Source of the DNA: Strongylocentrotus droebachiensis | Taxonomy: Eukaryota > Echinodermata > Echinoidea > Camarodonta > Strongylocentrotidae | DNA: 64,000 nucleotides | Direction of reading: 5' to 3' | Assembly (NCBI GenBank): GCA_035222895.1 | Contig: JAVYIG010000884.1 | Coordinates: forward strand, 364,278-428,277 | In this document: one piece after another, positions 58,201 to 64,000 of the stretch | How the letters are laid out: each line of letters begins with the position of its first letter | Position numbering within the stretch: position 1 is the first letter of the stretch | Notes under the pieces: model-generated | Databases searched by the model: none | What the model was told of the DNA's origin: nothing | What the model saw: the letters and a program-made list of their open reading frames with translations, nothing else | Made by a program: the position numbers and the translations under genes

Positions 58201-61200
58201 CCTTTCTTCCTTTTTGTAACGTGTCAAACGTTCTTTAGGCATGGTACTATAATATTAAGAAACATAGCCGGGAGATATTTTGGAAAGGACGGCAATTTAA
58301 AGGTGCTTTAACATTTTTTCTATCAGGAATGTGTTTCCTTGATACCCGCCTCCCGATTAAAGGGATCGTTTAACAATGTTAAATCTGAGATACACGGTCC
58401 TACATGTTACCAGTGTCTGTGATATGGTGTAATATTGAAGCCCTAAAAAAGCGCGCTTCAAAATGATCAAGAAGTGCCTCAAAAAAGTAAAAATCTTTGA
58501 GTGACCGTTTTCCCCAATAGACTGTAGTGTTATGAAAACCGTTCAGCGAACGTTTTTCAATATTTGTAATTCCAATCATAAATATCTTGATAATCAGACA
58601 GGCGATCGGCTTGTAAAAGTCATGGAGTTCCTGACTGACCTAAAGGTTTATAATTATCATTGCAGCATGAGCTAAATCAAGGATTATTTCTAAAGGATCT
58701 AAGACAAAGTTACCGGATCCCTTAAATGGTGAGATTTAAGTTTCTATGCAGACAAGCACACACTAGGTTAGACAGGGAGTTGACTTACTAACAAAATCTA
58801 TGATAAATAAGCACTGACATTGTGTACTCCTTGAATTTTTGTTTAACTCCTGGAATCTGACCTATGTTTCTAGCCTTTTTTTGTTTGCATGAAATCAATT
58901 ACATGGTTAATGTATAAAAGTTTTTTTTAAATAAGTGTAAACTGAGCCAGAATCTAAATATTTGTTCCTAAATAAATGTGAAAATATTGTACTATATCAA
59001 AGCTTACATTCGCATGATCCGTCGACAAGGGCATAACTTGTGTTACAGATACAGGTGTGGTTCCCCACGGTGTTCATGCACACACGATTCAAACTTCCGT
59101 TACACATGTGGTTGCCAGTAGCACACTCATCGATATCTAATGGGGACAAATCAAATGTTACATTTATTCAAACACATTTATTTAGCACGAAGATCAGTTG
59201 CCGCACTGTTTCGAATCTTGGTCTTGCAGTTAAAAGACATGATCGTATCAATACCAGATAAAAAAGCAAATGTGAATTAGATACAAAATGATAACATACA
59301 ACAAATAATAATCAAGGGATGAAAAATTAATGAATTAAACATGCCTAAAATAGCCAAAGCTATGTAGATAATGCTGGTATGTGATTATCAGATAGGTAAC
59401 AGCAAATAGCCTAACTACTACAAAGCAACATGTAGGCTAACCCCTATAATCATTCACTTTATTAAGTCGTCTCATTATATCAACAGGTGTTATTATTGTA
59501 GTTAGAAAACAAGCGTTCATCCCCCTTTTTTTATATTTTTATTATAACAGCAAGTCACTCCCGACCTTTTATATCTAATCTTTAGCTTAACTGAAGGCTG
59601 CAAGCTCATCAAGATTCATGTTGATATATGCTGTAACCCTGCAATATCATGTTCATCTTGTTCATATATAAATCAAGCATATTTTGAATTGCTTTCCTTT
59701 TCTACGTACACAATGTCATGTATTGCATTGTATGAATGTTATCGAATGTAAATGAATCAAATGTAAATGTAATATTAATGCACATGAATTTGTAAGTTTT
59801 AAAAGATGATATAAAAATCAACAACTTAATCATCAATTATCTATAATCAATATATATAAATGCATGTTTTTTTTTAAATACAGAACGGGAATCCAATAAC
59901 ACATGTTTTTAATTCTACTACTACTACTACTACTACTACTAATTATAATCAATGTCGCCAAACTCTAATGACTGTAGCGTATTTTAAGAGAAGGTTGTGA
60001 CGAGCACACTCATACGCCACTCAAGGATCATATGCGTGGGCATGTCACAACTATCTCTCTCAATACGATATGTTCATGACATGTAATGGTTGTATTATTT
60101 ACCTTTGCATGTCTTTGTTTCGTTGACTGTGTTATATCCATCCATGCAGTCACAAAAGTAGTCCCGTCTGTATTTACACATGTTGAAACTTCAGGGCAGT
60201 CATTCTGAACTCCTTCCGAACATTCATCAAAATCTGCATAAACATAAAAAACATTTAAAGGTTGATAGGTTGCACCATGTGAGAGAGGGGGAGGATCGGG
60301 GAGTCCTGAAAAGGATTGTCTGTAATCTTTCTTTATTTACTGTATCACCATGCATGCAAATACTTATAAGCAGCATCTAATACAAATATATGTTTCTTTT
60401 TAAAATATCTAACTCCAGGCATGTTGTAATAATAACAATGATAGTAAAGTCTTGTATAGTGCTCATGTCTGGCACCTGCATGCATTGCCACTCCTGGCGC
60501 TCAATTTGTATTACCTCGGGTTTAGCATGGCTACCATCACAGCGCTTGAACATTATAAAGAATAATAAGATGATGAAGCGGATCCTTATCAAATGATTGG
60601 TTGAGAGCATACTCATGTTTTTGCCTGACATATAATTTTACTAATGACCGGTCATTAGTAAAATCATGTTATAAAATATCATCTTATAAAACAAATAATA
60701 CACATCACTTTGTTCAGACATTAATAAAATTACCCACACTCATAGTATTTGGATGTTATGGTACAGTTATATTTTAAAAATATATATGTTTTTAGATACA
60801 TGTTCTACTTCAGATACTTTTCATCAGTTTTGCATGAATAAGGGTTGGCTAAATGTATTCTGCTTTCAAGTAGTAAGATGTGCTTTCAATCCTCAGAAAT
60901 CATATTCGGAATACGTAAGTCGATCACTGTCATGTTCGCACATTTCCATAGGCAATGCACACGGCTATTGAAATTGTGTTAGGTTGAGTTTCTGAACTTA
61001 GTTGCTATCGTGTTTGTAATTTATGGTTTTATAACATCTGGATGATGAAGCGTATATAGATATAATCTTACATAACTTATGTATACACATGTACTTCAAG
61101 AAATCTCACCTGAACAGGTTCCATTATCAAACTCGTAACCAGGGTCACATGTACAATTTGGAGAACCAGTATTGTTCATTGCAGTAGGTGTACAACCTGC

Positions 61201-63453
61201 GTTGTCTGTTTAAAAAATTAAGAAAAAAGGAATACAATATATGTTATAAAAACACTTACAAATTAGTTTCATCAGGATTCTGAAGAGGCATACATATGTT
61301 TATGCTTCATAAAGATAGGAAGACTTATGACAACTTTTATCGTTCTTATTTTCATTCTGATTTTCGCGGATAGATCATTAACAATTTCCTGTGAATTCAA
61401 AATAGTGTATACACCATGCACATGAACATCAGTTAATGTTTGACATGCCTATGATAATGTTTCTTGAGAATCCAACGATGGCTCTAATTCAACTAGTCCA
61501 CCTTTCTTGAGTTACGAATAACATATGATAAACATCAAATCTACAAGGGGTATGAATAATTCAGTTCTTATATAAGATAAGAAGTGATATTACGCACTTA
61601 GTAACTGTTGAACCCCTCTCGCAAGTTTTTGAAGAACGCTGGATTTTAATAAATTTGTCATTTTTTAACAAACGCTTTAAAATAAAAATTTATATATTTT
61701 GTATCTCCTTTGGTTGTTCTAGTTTTTCTTCTTTTCTTGTCTATTTTTCATCAACCGCCAAAGGACTATATTTGCTAGTATAATTATGGTTTGCTCGGAC
61801 CAAGGCCCTATTTCATAAAACTTGTTCTCAAAGACATGTTACAATAGCTGTAATATAAGCTACTGAAATTAGTGCGTTTGATCGACTGAGAGCAAATAAA
61901 CCATAGAAATTTTGCATTTGTTATTGATAATAAATGTTAATGAATCAGGGCCCTGAAGGAGCCCTGGTTTCCACGGTCTTCCTGCATTCATACCTATACA
62001 CGAATGTTTATCCAGAGAAAGAGTAAACCCATCGTCGCAAGAACAGTAGTACCCATTGAGGATGTTGTGGCAGGTCTGATCACAGTCGTTGGTCGTGTTG
62101 CTTTGGCATTCGTTGACATCTTAAATTCCGAAAGAGAAATCGTGATAATGATGATAATAAACTGTTTTTGAGTAGCGCCTATCATATTGATATTGAAATA
62201 CCATTCCTATGTGCTTCCAAAGAATTTTGGATGGTGCATGGCTTTTATAGCTCTGGCAGCCGTAATGGCAATTAGTACTCATTAGAGGTAACCATTTAGC
62301 AATTGGGTTGAGGGTTGCAAATGCAGACTAATGAAATATATGTATATACATATATGTTTTGCTAATATCTAGTTTTTACCAATAAAAATATGTAAGTTTA
62401 CACATCTTATGAAGTGAAATAAAAGCTTACAGAGGTCCAGTCACTAGCTGTCATATTCTTCTGCTTCTTCTTCTTCTTCTTTCATTACCGTTTTCTCCTC
62501 CTCCTCCTCCTCCTCCTCCTCCTCCTCTTCTTCTTCTTCTTTCTATTCGTTTCCTCCTCTTCTTATTTTTCTTCTTCCTCTTCATGATCCTCTATCTCCC
62601 TCTTCTCTGATTATTGTTTCAGGCATATGTTCTAATTATTATTATGTTTTTTTTTGGGGGGGGGGGGAGGGAGTAAATTTTGTTTAGTTGGTTCACCATA
62701 TCAAAGTTAGAACAAAGCTATCGTGATTTGGTACCACATACCATAGCATGTTTCTCCGTCCCCCTGCAGGCCTGGCGGGCAGTCACCACACTGAAATTCA
62801 GGCGACTTCCCAGCGGGGCTGTCCATACATAGTACCGCCTCGTAGCAGGGAGACCCTGCGCAGGCGTCAAATTCTACATCACAATGGTCACCTGACCACC
62901 CGATGGTACAATTGCATGTGACAACCTGAAAGTGTAACAAATGTAAATAAGTGTATACATTCCTACAATATTTGGTCATCAAATTTTGTTTGTTACATGT
63001 GTAACTATTGATTTGTTACTTCTGTTTCTTAGTAGATTAATAAAACATAACATTATCCGAGCTGCAACGAACCAATTTGATTGGCGTCTTCGGGACTCTC
63101 CTTCCAACAACGTTCAAGGATCGACAATCTGTTGATACCTGAAATGGCTATTGTTAACATTTACAATTGCATGTGACAACCTTAGAAATTGACACAATCT
63201 GGACGACAAGCTATTATGACGTTAAAACTTCAGTTTTATAAAGTGTATGCAAATACCAATCAACTCACCGCGTATCCATTAGCGTTGAGATTCTGGCCTA
63301 CGGCTTGGGTCTGGAAGTCACATACTCCCTCGTTCATGCATTCGCAGATCTTGACCTTAAAGGAGACTACTGTTTGCGCACCTCGGTCATCGCTGACCAT
63401 GACCTCAATCCTTGATACATTGAGACTCGATGGTGTCCACTCAAAAGAGCCAT
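37626..63453 (-). CDS. Mucin-like EGF/SEA transmembrane protein, 3' part (28 exons)
   Basis: Twenty-eight minus-strand exons splice with matching phases from 63453 to a TGA at 37626, coding about 998 residues. The order is: end of a VWD-type region ([12 protein letters not shown]), a laminin/EGF pair, four EGF-type units, SEA domain 1 (57837 and 56034), four cbEGF units (DVNEC/DIDEC starts), nine 60-nt Ser/Thr/Pro exons, SEA domain 2 (46070 and 44769), a Thr linker, one TM helix and a cytoplasmic tail. This architecture resembles MUC4/SUSD2-like 'mucin-like proteins' with NIDO-AMOP-VWD further N-terminal, which would lie beyond 64000. It is likely a cell-surface adhesive or protective glycoprotein. 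SEA 2 keeps a GSVVA cleavage-type motif. One exon (60103-60233) is short by 1 nt. Confidence 0.82.
38234..38575. mobile_element. Full-length palindromic MITE-like inverted repeat
   Basis: The left arm starts gtgacgtcattaaaaatcta and the right arm ends tagatttttatgatgtcac. Pairing continues through ttggctgagatat and aaatagatttcctataggaa to a centre at about 38416-38431 (ttcataacattatgaa). The central 60 bp are perfect. Confidence 0.9.
39216..39260 (-). CDS. Mucin-like gene exon: cytoplasmic tail
   Basis: This 45-nt exon encodes [15 protein letters not shown], with phase 0 at both ends, acceptor tttttttcag and donor gtgagt. Confidence 0.7.
39958..40120 (-). CDS. Mucin-like gene exon: cytoplasmic tail
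   Basis: [20 protein letters not shown], then [16 protein letters not shown] and a helical [14 protein letters not shown]. It has several Tyr residues in acidic or Ser contexts. The donor is gttagt. Confidence 0.8.
40140..40350 (+). repeat. (AAT)n microsatellite and poly-A
   Basis: aataataat tracts with interruptions, then about 20 A. Apparent Asn/Ile-rich ORFs here are by-products. Confidence 0.9.
40385..41625 (-). mobile_element. CR1/L2-type LINE, 5'-truncated, in a mucin-gene intron
   Basis: The minus strand holds, in order: [20 protein letters not shown] (RT catalytic YADD), [44 protein letters not shown], then [40 protein letters not shown] and [20 protein letters not shown]. An AAT-rich 3' tail with tatagcgtttttcataa and aaagcgctttacaat follows. 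Shifts and an insertion at about 40882-41000 break the frame. Confidence 0.88.
40882..41000. mobile_element. Short insertion inside the LINE
   Basis: The coding sequence is interrupted between HITPTLKHM and LHWLP by about 120 bp beginning tttgtttgtttgttttattt. It carries a tail-like sequence similar to 28566-28620. Ends are not exact. Confidence 0.5.
41912..42047 (-). CDS. Mucin-like gene exon: transmembrane helix
   Basis: [20 protein letters not shown], then [20 protein letters not shown]. One hydrophobic segment of about 23 residues is followed by the basic stop-transfer ASRRN, giving type I topology. Confidence 0.88.
42890..43035 (+). repeat. Member of a short repeat family (ataagctactgaaat)
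   Basis: It shares ttataagctactgaaatccc, gattggctaagagcaaaatt and gtcatagaa with 57278-57425 and 61801-61957. The best copy shows inverted ends (see 61801). Confidence 0.6.
43020..43440 (+). repeat. (CTA)n microsatellite
   Basis: Long imperfect ctactactact tract over about 400 bp. Confidence 0.9.
43480..43680 (+). repeat. (GAA)n purine tract
   Basis: gaagaagaagaaa runs with few interruptions, immediately beside the CTA tract and a micro-exon. Confidence 0.88.
43692..43730 (-). CDS. Mucin-like gene micro-exon: Thr-rich linker
   Basis: This 39-nt exon encodes [14 protein letters not shown], phase 1 to 1. The TTMQxETT core matches the nine mucin exons, so it probably shares their origin. Confidence 0.8.
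44053..44429 (-). mobile_element. TIR element with AGGGATC ends flanked by TTAA
   Basis: The ends are agggatccgg and acgatccct, with TTAA immediately outside both (44049-44052 and 44430-44433). The interior aligns along its whole length with the copy at 58361-58722 in inverse orientation. TTAA duplication with A(G)GG termini fits Kolobok- or piggyBac-type elements. Confidence 0.88.
44547..44769 (-). CDS. Mucin-like gene exon: SEA domain 2 with cleavage-type motif
   Basis: [20 protein letters not shown] leads to [18 protein letters not shown] and a helix with ending [16 protein letters not shown] matches the G|S(V)VV autoproteolysis site of cleavable SEA domains, between two beta strands as expected. 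Confidence 0.88.
45964..46070 (-). CDS. Mucin-like gene exon: SEA domain 2, first half
   Basis: [20 protein letters not shown], then [11 protein letters not shown]. This is a clear SEA start (LEIxFxNTFxxDLxD). It is in phase with the following exon. Confidence 0.85.
46110..46766. mobile_element. TIR element with AGGGAAATCCAACCC ends and TTAA flanks
   Basis: agggaaatccaaccc on the left and gggttggattgccca on the right are inverted. TTAA lies outside each (46106-46109 and 46767-46770). No transposase is visible. An internal segment (aaagctctttgcagttgatt) recurs at 52095-52240. Confidence 0.82.
46990..47215 (-). repeat. tRNA-derived SINE
   Basis: On the minus strand tgttgtagtcgagtggtcca (A box) and gggttcaatccccgg (B box) are followed by a body with gcattacatctgcatcgctc. 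Confidence 0.75.
47498..51917 (-). CDS. Nine tandem 60-nt mucin exons
   Basis: The exons are 51858-51917, 51620-51679, 51411-51470, 51202-51261, 50993-51052, 50687-50746, 50224-50283, 48977-49036 and 47498-47557. Each is exactly 60 nt, phase 1 to phase 1, so any number can be added or skipped without a frameshift. Each encodes one 20-residue unit like [20 protein letters not shown], rich in Ser, Thr and Pro for O-glycosylation. The four middle exons sit in near-identical 209-bp repeats with their introns. The last two and 50224 sit in older repeats of 1.2-1.5 kb. Confidence 0.88.
48110..48485. mobile_element. GCGTACGC-ended element with poly-G/poly-C tracts
   Basis: gcgcgtacgcaggggggggg opens it and aatcctgcgtacgccactga closes it, an inverted terminal pair. 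Inside, two copies of cgcttattcagcgg(c/g)tggct are separated by about 75 bp. It is a repeat class seen in many marine invertebrates. Confidence 0.65.
52095..52240 (+). repeat. Fragment of the 46110-46766 element
   Basis: aaagctctttgcagttgattg, cttgaatacatcacaatc and ggtttgcatagactcagtgatctca match 46545-46650. Confidence 0.7.
52653..52784 (-). CDS. Mucin-like gene exon: cbEGF domain
   Basis: [20 protein letters not shown], then [14 protein letters not shown] and ITCNG. It is the last EGF before the Ser/Thr-rich exons. Confidence 0.9.
53140..53215 (-). pseudogene. Relic of an EGF exon
   Basis: The bases aaaccgtcagtgttcatttcatattcaga mirror the 3' part of the neighbouring EGF exons (ccatcagtgcttaattcatatccagg). 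The cysteines are lost and an aaggtgacattaatgtgat flank is shared. Confidence 0.55.
53238..53363 (-). CDS. Mucin-like gene exon: cbEGF domain
   Basis: [20 protein letters not shown], then [14 protein letters not shown] and ITCSG. It closely resembles the next exon (52653-52784), suggesting duplication. Confidence 0.9.
53679..53798 (-). CDS. Mucin-like gene exon: cbEGF-like domain
   Basis: [20 protein letters not shown], then [20 protein letters not shown]. Donor gtaggt. Confidence 0.88.
53877..54985. other. Mucin-gene intron
   Basis: AT-rich; tttcatgaaacggggctct near 54165 resembles the start of local TIR elements. Nothing else is supported. Confidence 0.4.
54990..55112 (-). CDS. Mucin-like gene exon: cbEGF domain
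   Basis: [20 protein letters not shown], then [13 protein letters not shown] and DSCEG. Canonical calcium-binding EGF with D-x-N-E start and the aromatic FYC. Confidence 0.9.
55782..56034 (-). CDS. Mucin-like gene exon: SEA domain 1, second half
   Basis: [20 protein letters not shown], then [20 protein letters not shown] and a C-terminal segment ending NNRIVEQG. The strand-turn-strand [10 protein letters not shown] occupies the place of the SEA cleavage site but has no Gly-Ser, so this domain is probably not self-cleaving. Confidence 0.75.
56160..57085. mobile_element. Repeat element with about five 155-bp internal tandem units
   Basis: Units share cctgtgacctttgac, ccccaaaatctaatcagttc, attggctctgcaagatacat and ggttctagagataacgcgat. 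The right end is the hairpin tgcctccggctactttgtag followed by cggaggcataa; a related end (gcctctggtgc...ggcggaggcataa) sits at 55725-55770 beside an exon, and tgcctccgcc marks the left. Confidence 0.8.
57278..57425 (+). repeat. Member of the ataagctactgaa repeat family
   Basis: ttttttcataaaacttgttatc, ataagctactgaagtc and gcaaatttgtcatagaaattt match 61801-61957. Confidence 0.65.
57486..57720 (+). repeat. tRNA-headed SINE sharing its body with the 7SL-like SINE
   Basis: The head ggcgttggtctagtggtat (A box) and ctggttcaaaact (B box) is followed by gagtcacgtcttcc, tggtgacgtt, ggtctccagacgtaaa and aatcatatctgattgat, the same body as 7280-7380. Confidence 0.75.
57734..57837 (-). CDS. Mucin-like gene exon: SEA domain 1, first half
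   Basis: [20 protein letters not shown], then [14 protein letters not shown]. The alternating strand and helix pattern fits a SEA domain start. Phases match both neighbours. Confidence 0.72.
58361..58722 (+). mobile_element. TIR element with AGGGATC ends flanked by TTAA
   Basis: agggatcgtttaacaatgtt begins it and ttaccggatccct ends it; TTAA flanks left (58357-58360) and right. It is the copy most similar to 44053-44429. Confidence 0.87.
59008..59136 (-). CDS. Mucin-like gene exon: cbEGF domain
   Basis: [20 protein letters not shown], then [20 protein letters not shown]. Six cysteines including the last codon pair. It ends in phase 1 with donor gtaagc. Confidence 0.85.
59137..60102. other. 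Mucin-gene intron
   Basis: Contains a LINE-tail-like stretch ending agatgatataaaaatcaac (59570-59840) and a (CTA)n tract at 59918-59942. No exon was seen. Confidence 0.5.
60103..60233 (-). CDS. Mucin-like gene exon: EGF domain with 1-nt deletion
   Basis: [20 protein letters not shown] reads well, but [18 protein letters not shown] is in another frame; the switch is near 60165. The exon is 131 nt where 132 is needed for phase. This is either a sequencing/assembly error, a null allele or a pseudo-exon. Confidence 0.75.
60555..60765 (+). repeat. Second copy of the palindromic-core repeat
   Basis: Matches 395-590 from gatgatgaagcggatcc through ttttactaatgaccggtcat to attacccacactca. Confidence 0.75.
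61110..61205 (-). CDS. Mucin-like gene exon: short EGF-like domain
   Basis: [20 protein letters not shown], then [13 protein letters not shown]. Only four cysteines are visible, so it is a partial EGF module. Donor gtgaga. Confidence 0.78.
61801..61957. mobile_element. Short TIR element, GGCCCT(A)TTTCATAA ends
   Basis: caaggccctatttcataaaa on the left and taatgaatcagggccctg on the right are imperfect inverted ends. Relatives at 42890 and 57278 have decayed ends. Confidence 0.65.
61995..62119 (-). CDS. Mucin-like gene exon: cbEGF domain
   Basis: [20 protein letters not shown], then [14 protein letters not shown] and HSCIG. All six cysteines are present. Confidence 0.87.
62205..62340 (-). repeat. 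SINE-like fragment related to 3010-3110
   Basis: gtgcttccaaagaatttt, tagctctggcagccgtaat and gggttgagggttgcaaatgc echo the block at 3010-3110. Confidence 0.5.
62455..62675 (+). repeat. CTT/CTC microsatellite and G tract
   Basis: cttcttctt and ctcctcctcctcc runs, then ttttttttggggggggggg at 62646-62667. Confidence 0.88.
62742..62925 (-). CDS. Mucin-like gene exon: EGF pair
   Basis: [19 protein letters not shown] completes one EGF fold, then [16 protein letters not shown] and [16 protein letters not shown] form a thrombospondin-type EGF. It ends in phase 1 with donor gtatgt. Confidence 0.87.
63269..63453 (-). CDS. Mucin-like gene exon: end of VWD-type region
   Basis: [20 protein letters not shown], then [19 protein letters not shown]. 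The DGSFxWTP...DDRGA...CxCxNxGxCDF pattern follows the VWD domain in MUC4-like mucin-like proteins. Acceptor ctttcag and donor gtgagt. Confidence 0.82.
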
Positions 63454-63514
63454 CTGAAAGATAAGACGAGACAGTTGTTAATTACAACCATACTGTACTA
63501 GAAGCAATACTGTA

Positions 63515-63970
63515 AAATCCCCTCTGGCGCCATCTCTGGTCAGCTGTAGCAGTATGGTCCTGTAATTCGCTGCTTCCCTGTTACTATCATTATTAAGTAT
63601 CTGGTGTTACCTGTACCTTGAAGGCGAACAGCATACTGGATCACTGTAACCCTCTGGTCTCTCCTCCTAGTATAACTGATTGGGGATGTGCAGGTGGACC
63701 AAATCACTGGTATACAAAATGTGCAGTGGGTTCCTAACGTCCAAAGGTGGTGATTCTCCTCTACACAGTGCCCCCATTTAACATCATATCCAAGGACGGG
63801 ACAGAGTGTTCTCCACTTAACATAGCATGCGTCTATGAAACAGGGGAGGGGCATGCTAATTAACTCACAACACAGGCTTCATTCATTCACCCGCCTGGGT
63901 TTGATTTGAAGCAACAATCTTTGGTTTGACAGGCAGATGCTTTACCGACTGAGCCAACTTGCCTCCTCTA
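63515..63970 (-). repeat. Long tRNA-derived SINE
   Basis: On the minus strand ggcaagttggctcagtcggt followed by aaagcatctgcctgtcaaac gives a tRNA-like head with A box. A degenerate B box (cttcaaatcaaaccc) follows, then a body of about 350 bp without coding potential. Confidence 0.65.
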
Positions 63971-64000
63971 ATTGGTTCTCGCATCGAGACCTCTGCTTGC

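Noticed and set aside
63890-63964. tRNA gene at the right end
   Set aside because: Good A box but a poor B box and a long SINE body attached.

Overview
This window is animal genomic DNA: small phase-consistent exons in long AT-rich introns, with dense transposon debris. The tRNA-derived SINEs, TIR elements with GGGGGTGTTTCA ends, poly-C elements, and the combination of gypsy, BEL/Pao, Harbinger, pogo and THAP-type relics suggest a marine invertebrate deuterostome, most likely an echinoderm (sea-urchin-like). The species is an inference; no rRNA or mitochondrial marker is present.

Two host genes carry the coding content. (1) Plus strand, 1280-7619: the 3' two thirds of ITFG2, a beta-propeller subunit of the KICSTOR complex that restrains mTORC1. 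Nine exons splice in continuous phase to a stop; the 5' exons lie left of the window. Two of its exons have extra tandem copies: one intact enough to be an alternative exon with a SINE-supplied donor, one decayed. (2) Minus strand, 63453 down to 37626: the 3' part of a large mucin-like type I membrane protein. In order it has the end of a VWD-type region, EGF domains, a first SEA domain, four more EGF domains, nine tandem 60-nt Ser/Thr/Pro exons, a second SEA domain with a GSVVA autoproteolysis-type site, a Thr-rich linker, one transmembrane helix and a short cytoplasmic tail. I joined 28 exons with consistent phases; one EGF exon is 1 nt short.

The 30 kb between them (about 7.6-37 kb) is a transposon graveyard. 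Left to right it holds a Harbinger-type MADF exon, a gypsy gag with a tRNA-Trp primer-binding site, a degenerate THAP/'YDVWH' transposase gene (probably Kolobok-like) broken by a truncated pogo transposase, a rearranged gypsy element with an inverted RNase H piece, a BEL/Pao element invaded by a Harbinger transposon, a palindromic MITE and a HECT-like fragment, then a 75-bp coding repeat array, a hAT relic, a further gypsy integrase, Harbinger-like MITEs (one with its empty site still visible nearby), a 34-bp minisatellite and a 478-bp tandem repeat.

The introns of the mucin-like gene hold a CR1/L2-type LINE, several TIR elements flanked by TTAA, SINEs, microsatellites and a tandem-repeat element. 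I see no operon-like organisation, no CRISPR array and no confident stand-alone RNA gene. The most interesting leads are an apparent 7SL-like SINE head sharing its body with a tRNA-headed SINE, the two-tier mucin exon amplification, and the SINE-generated duplicate ITFG2 exon.
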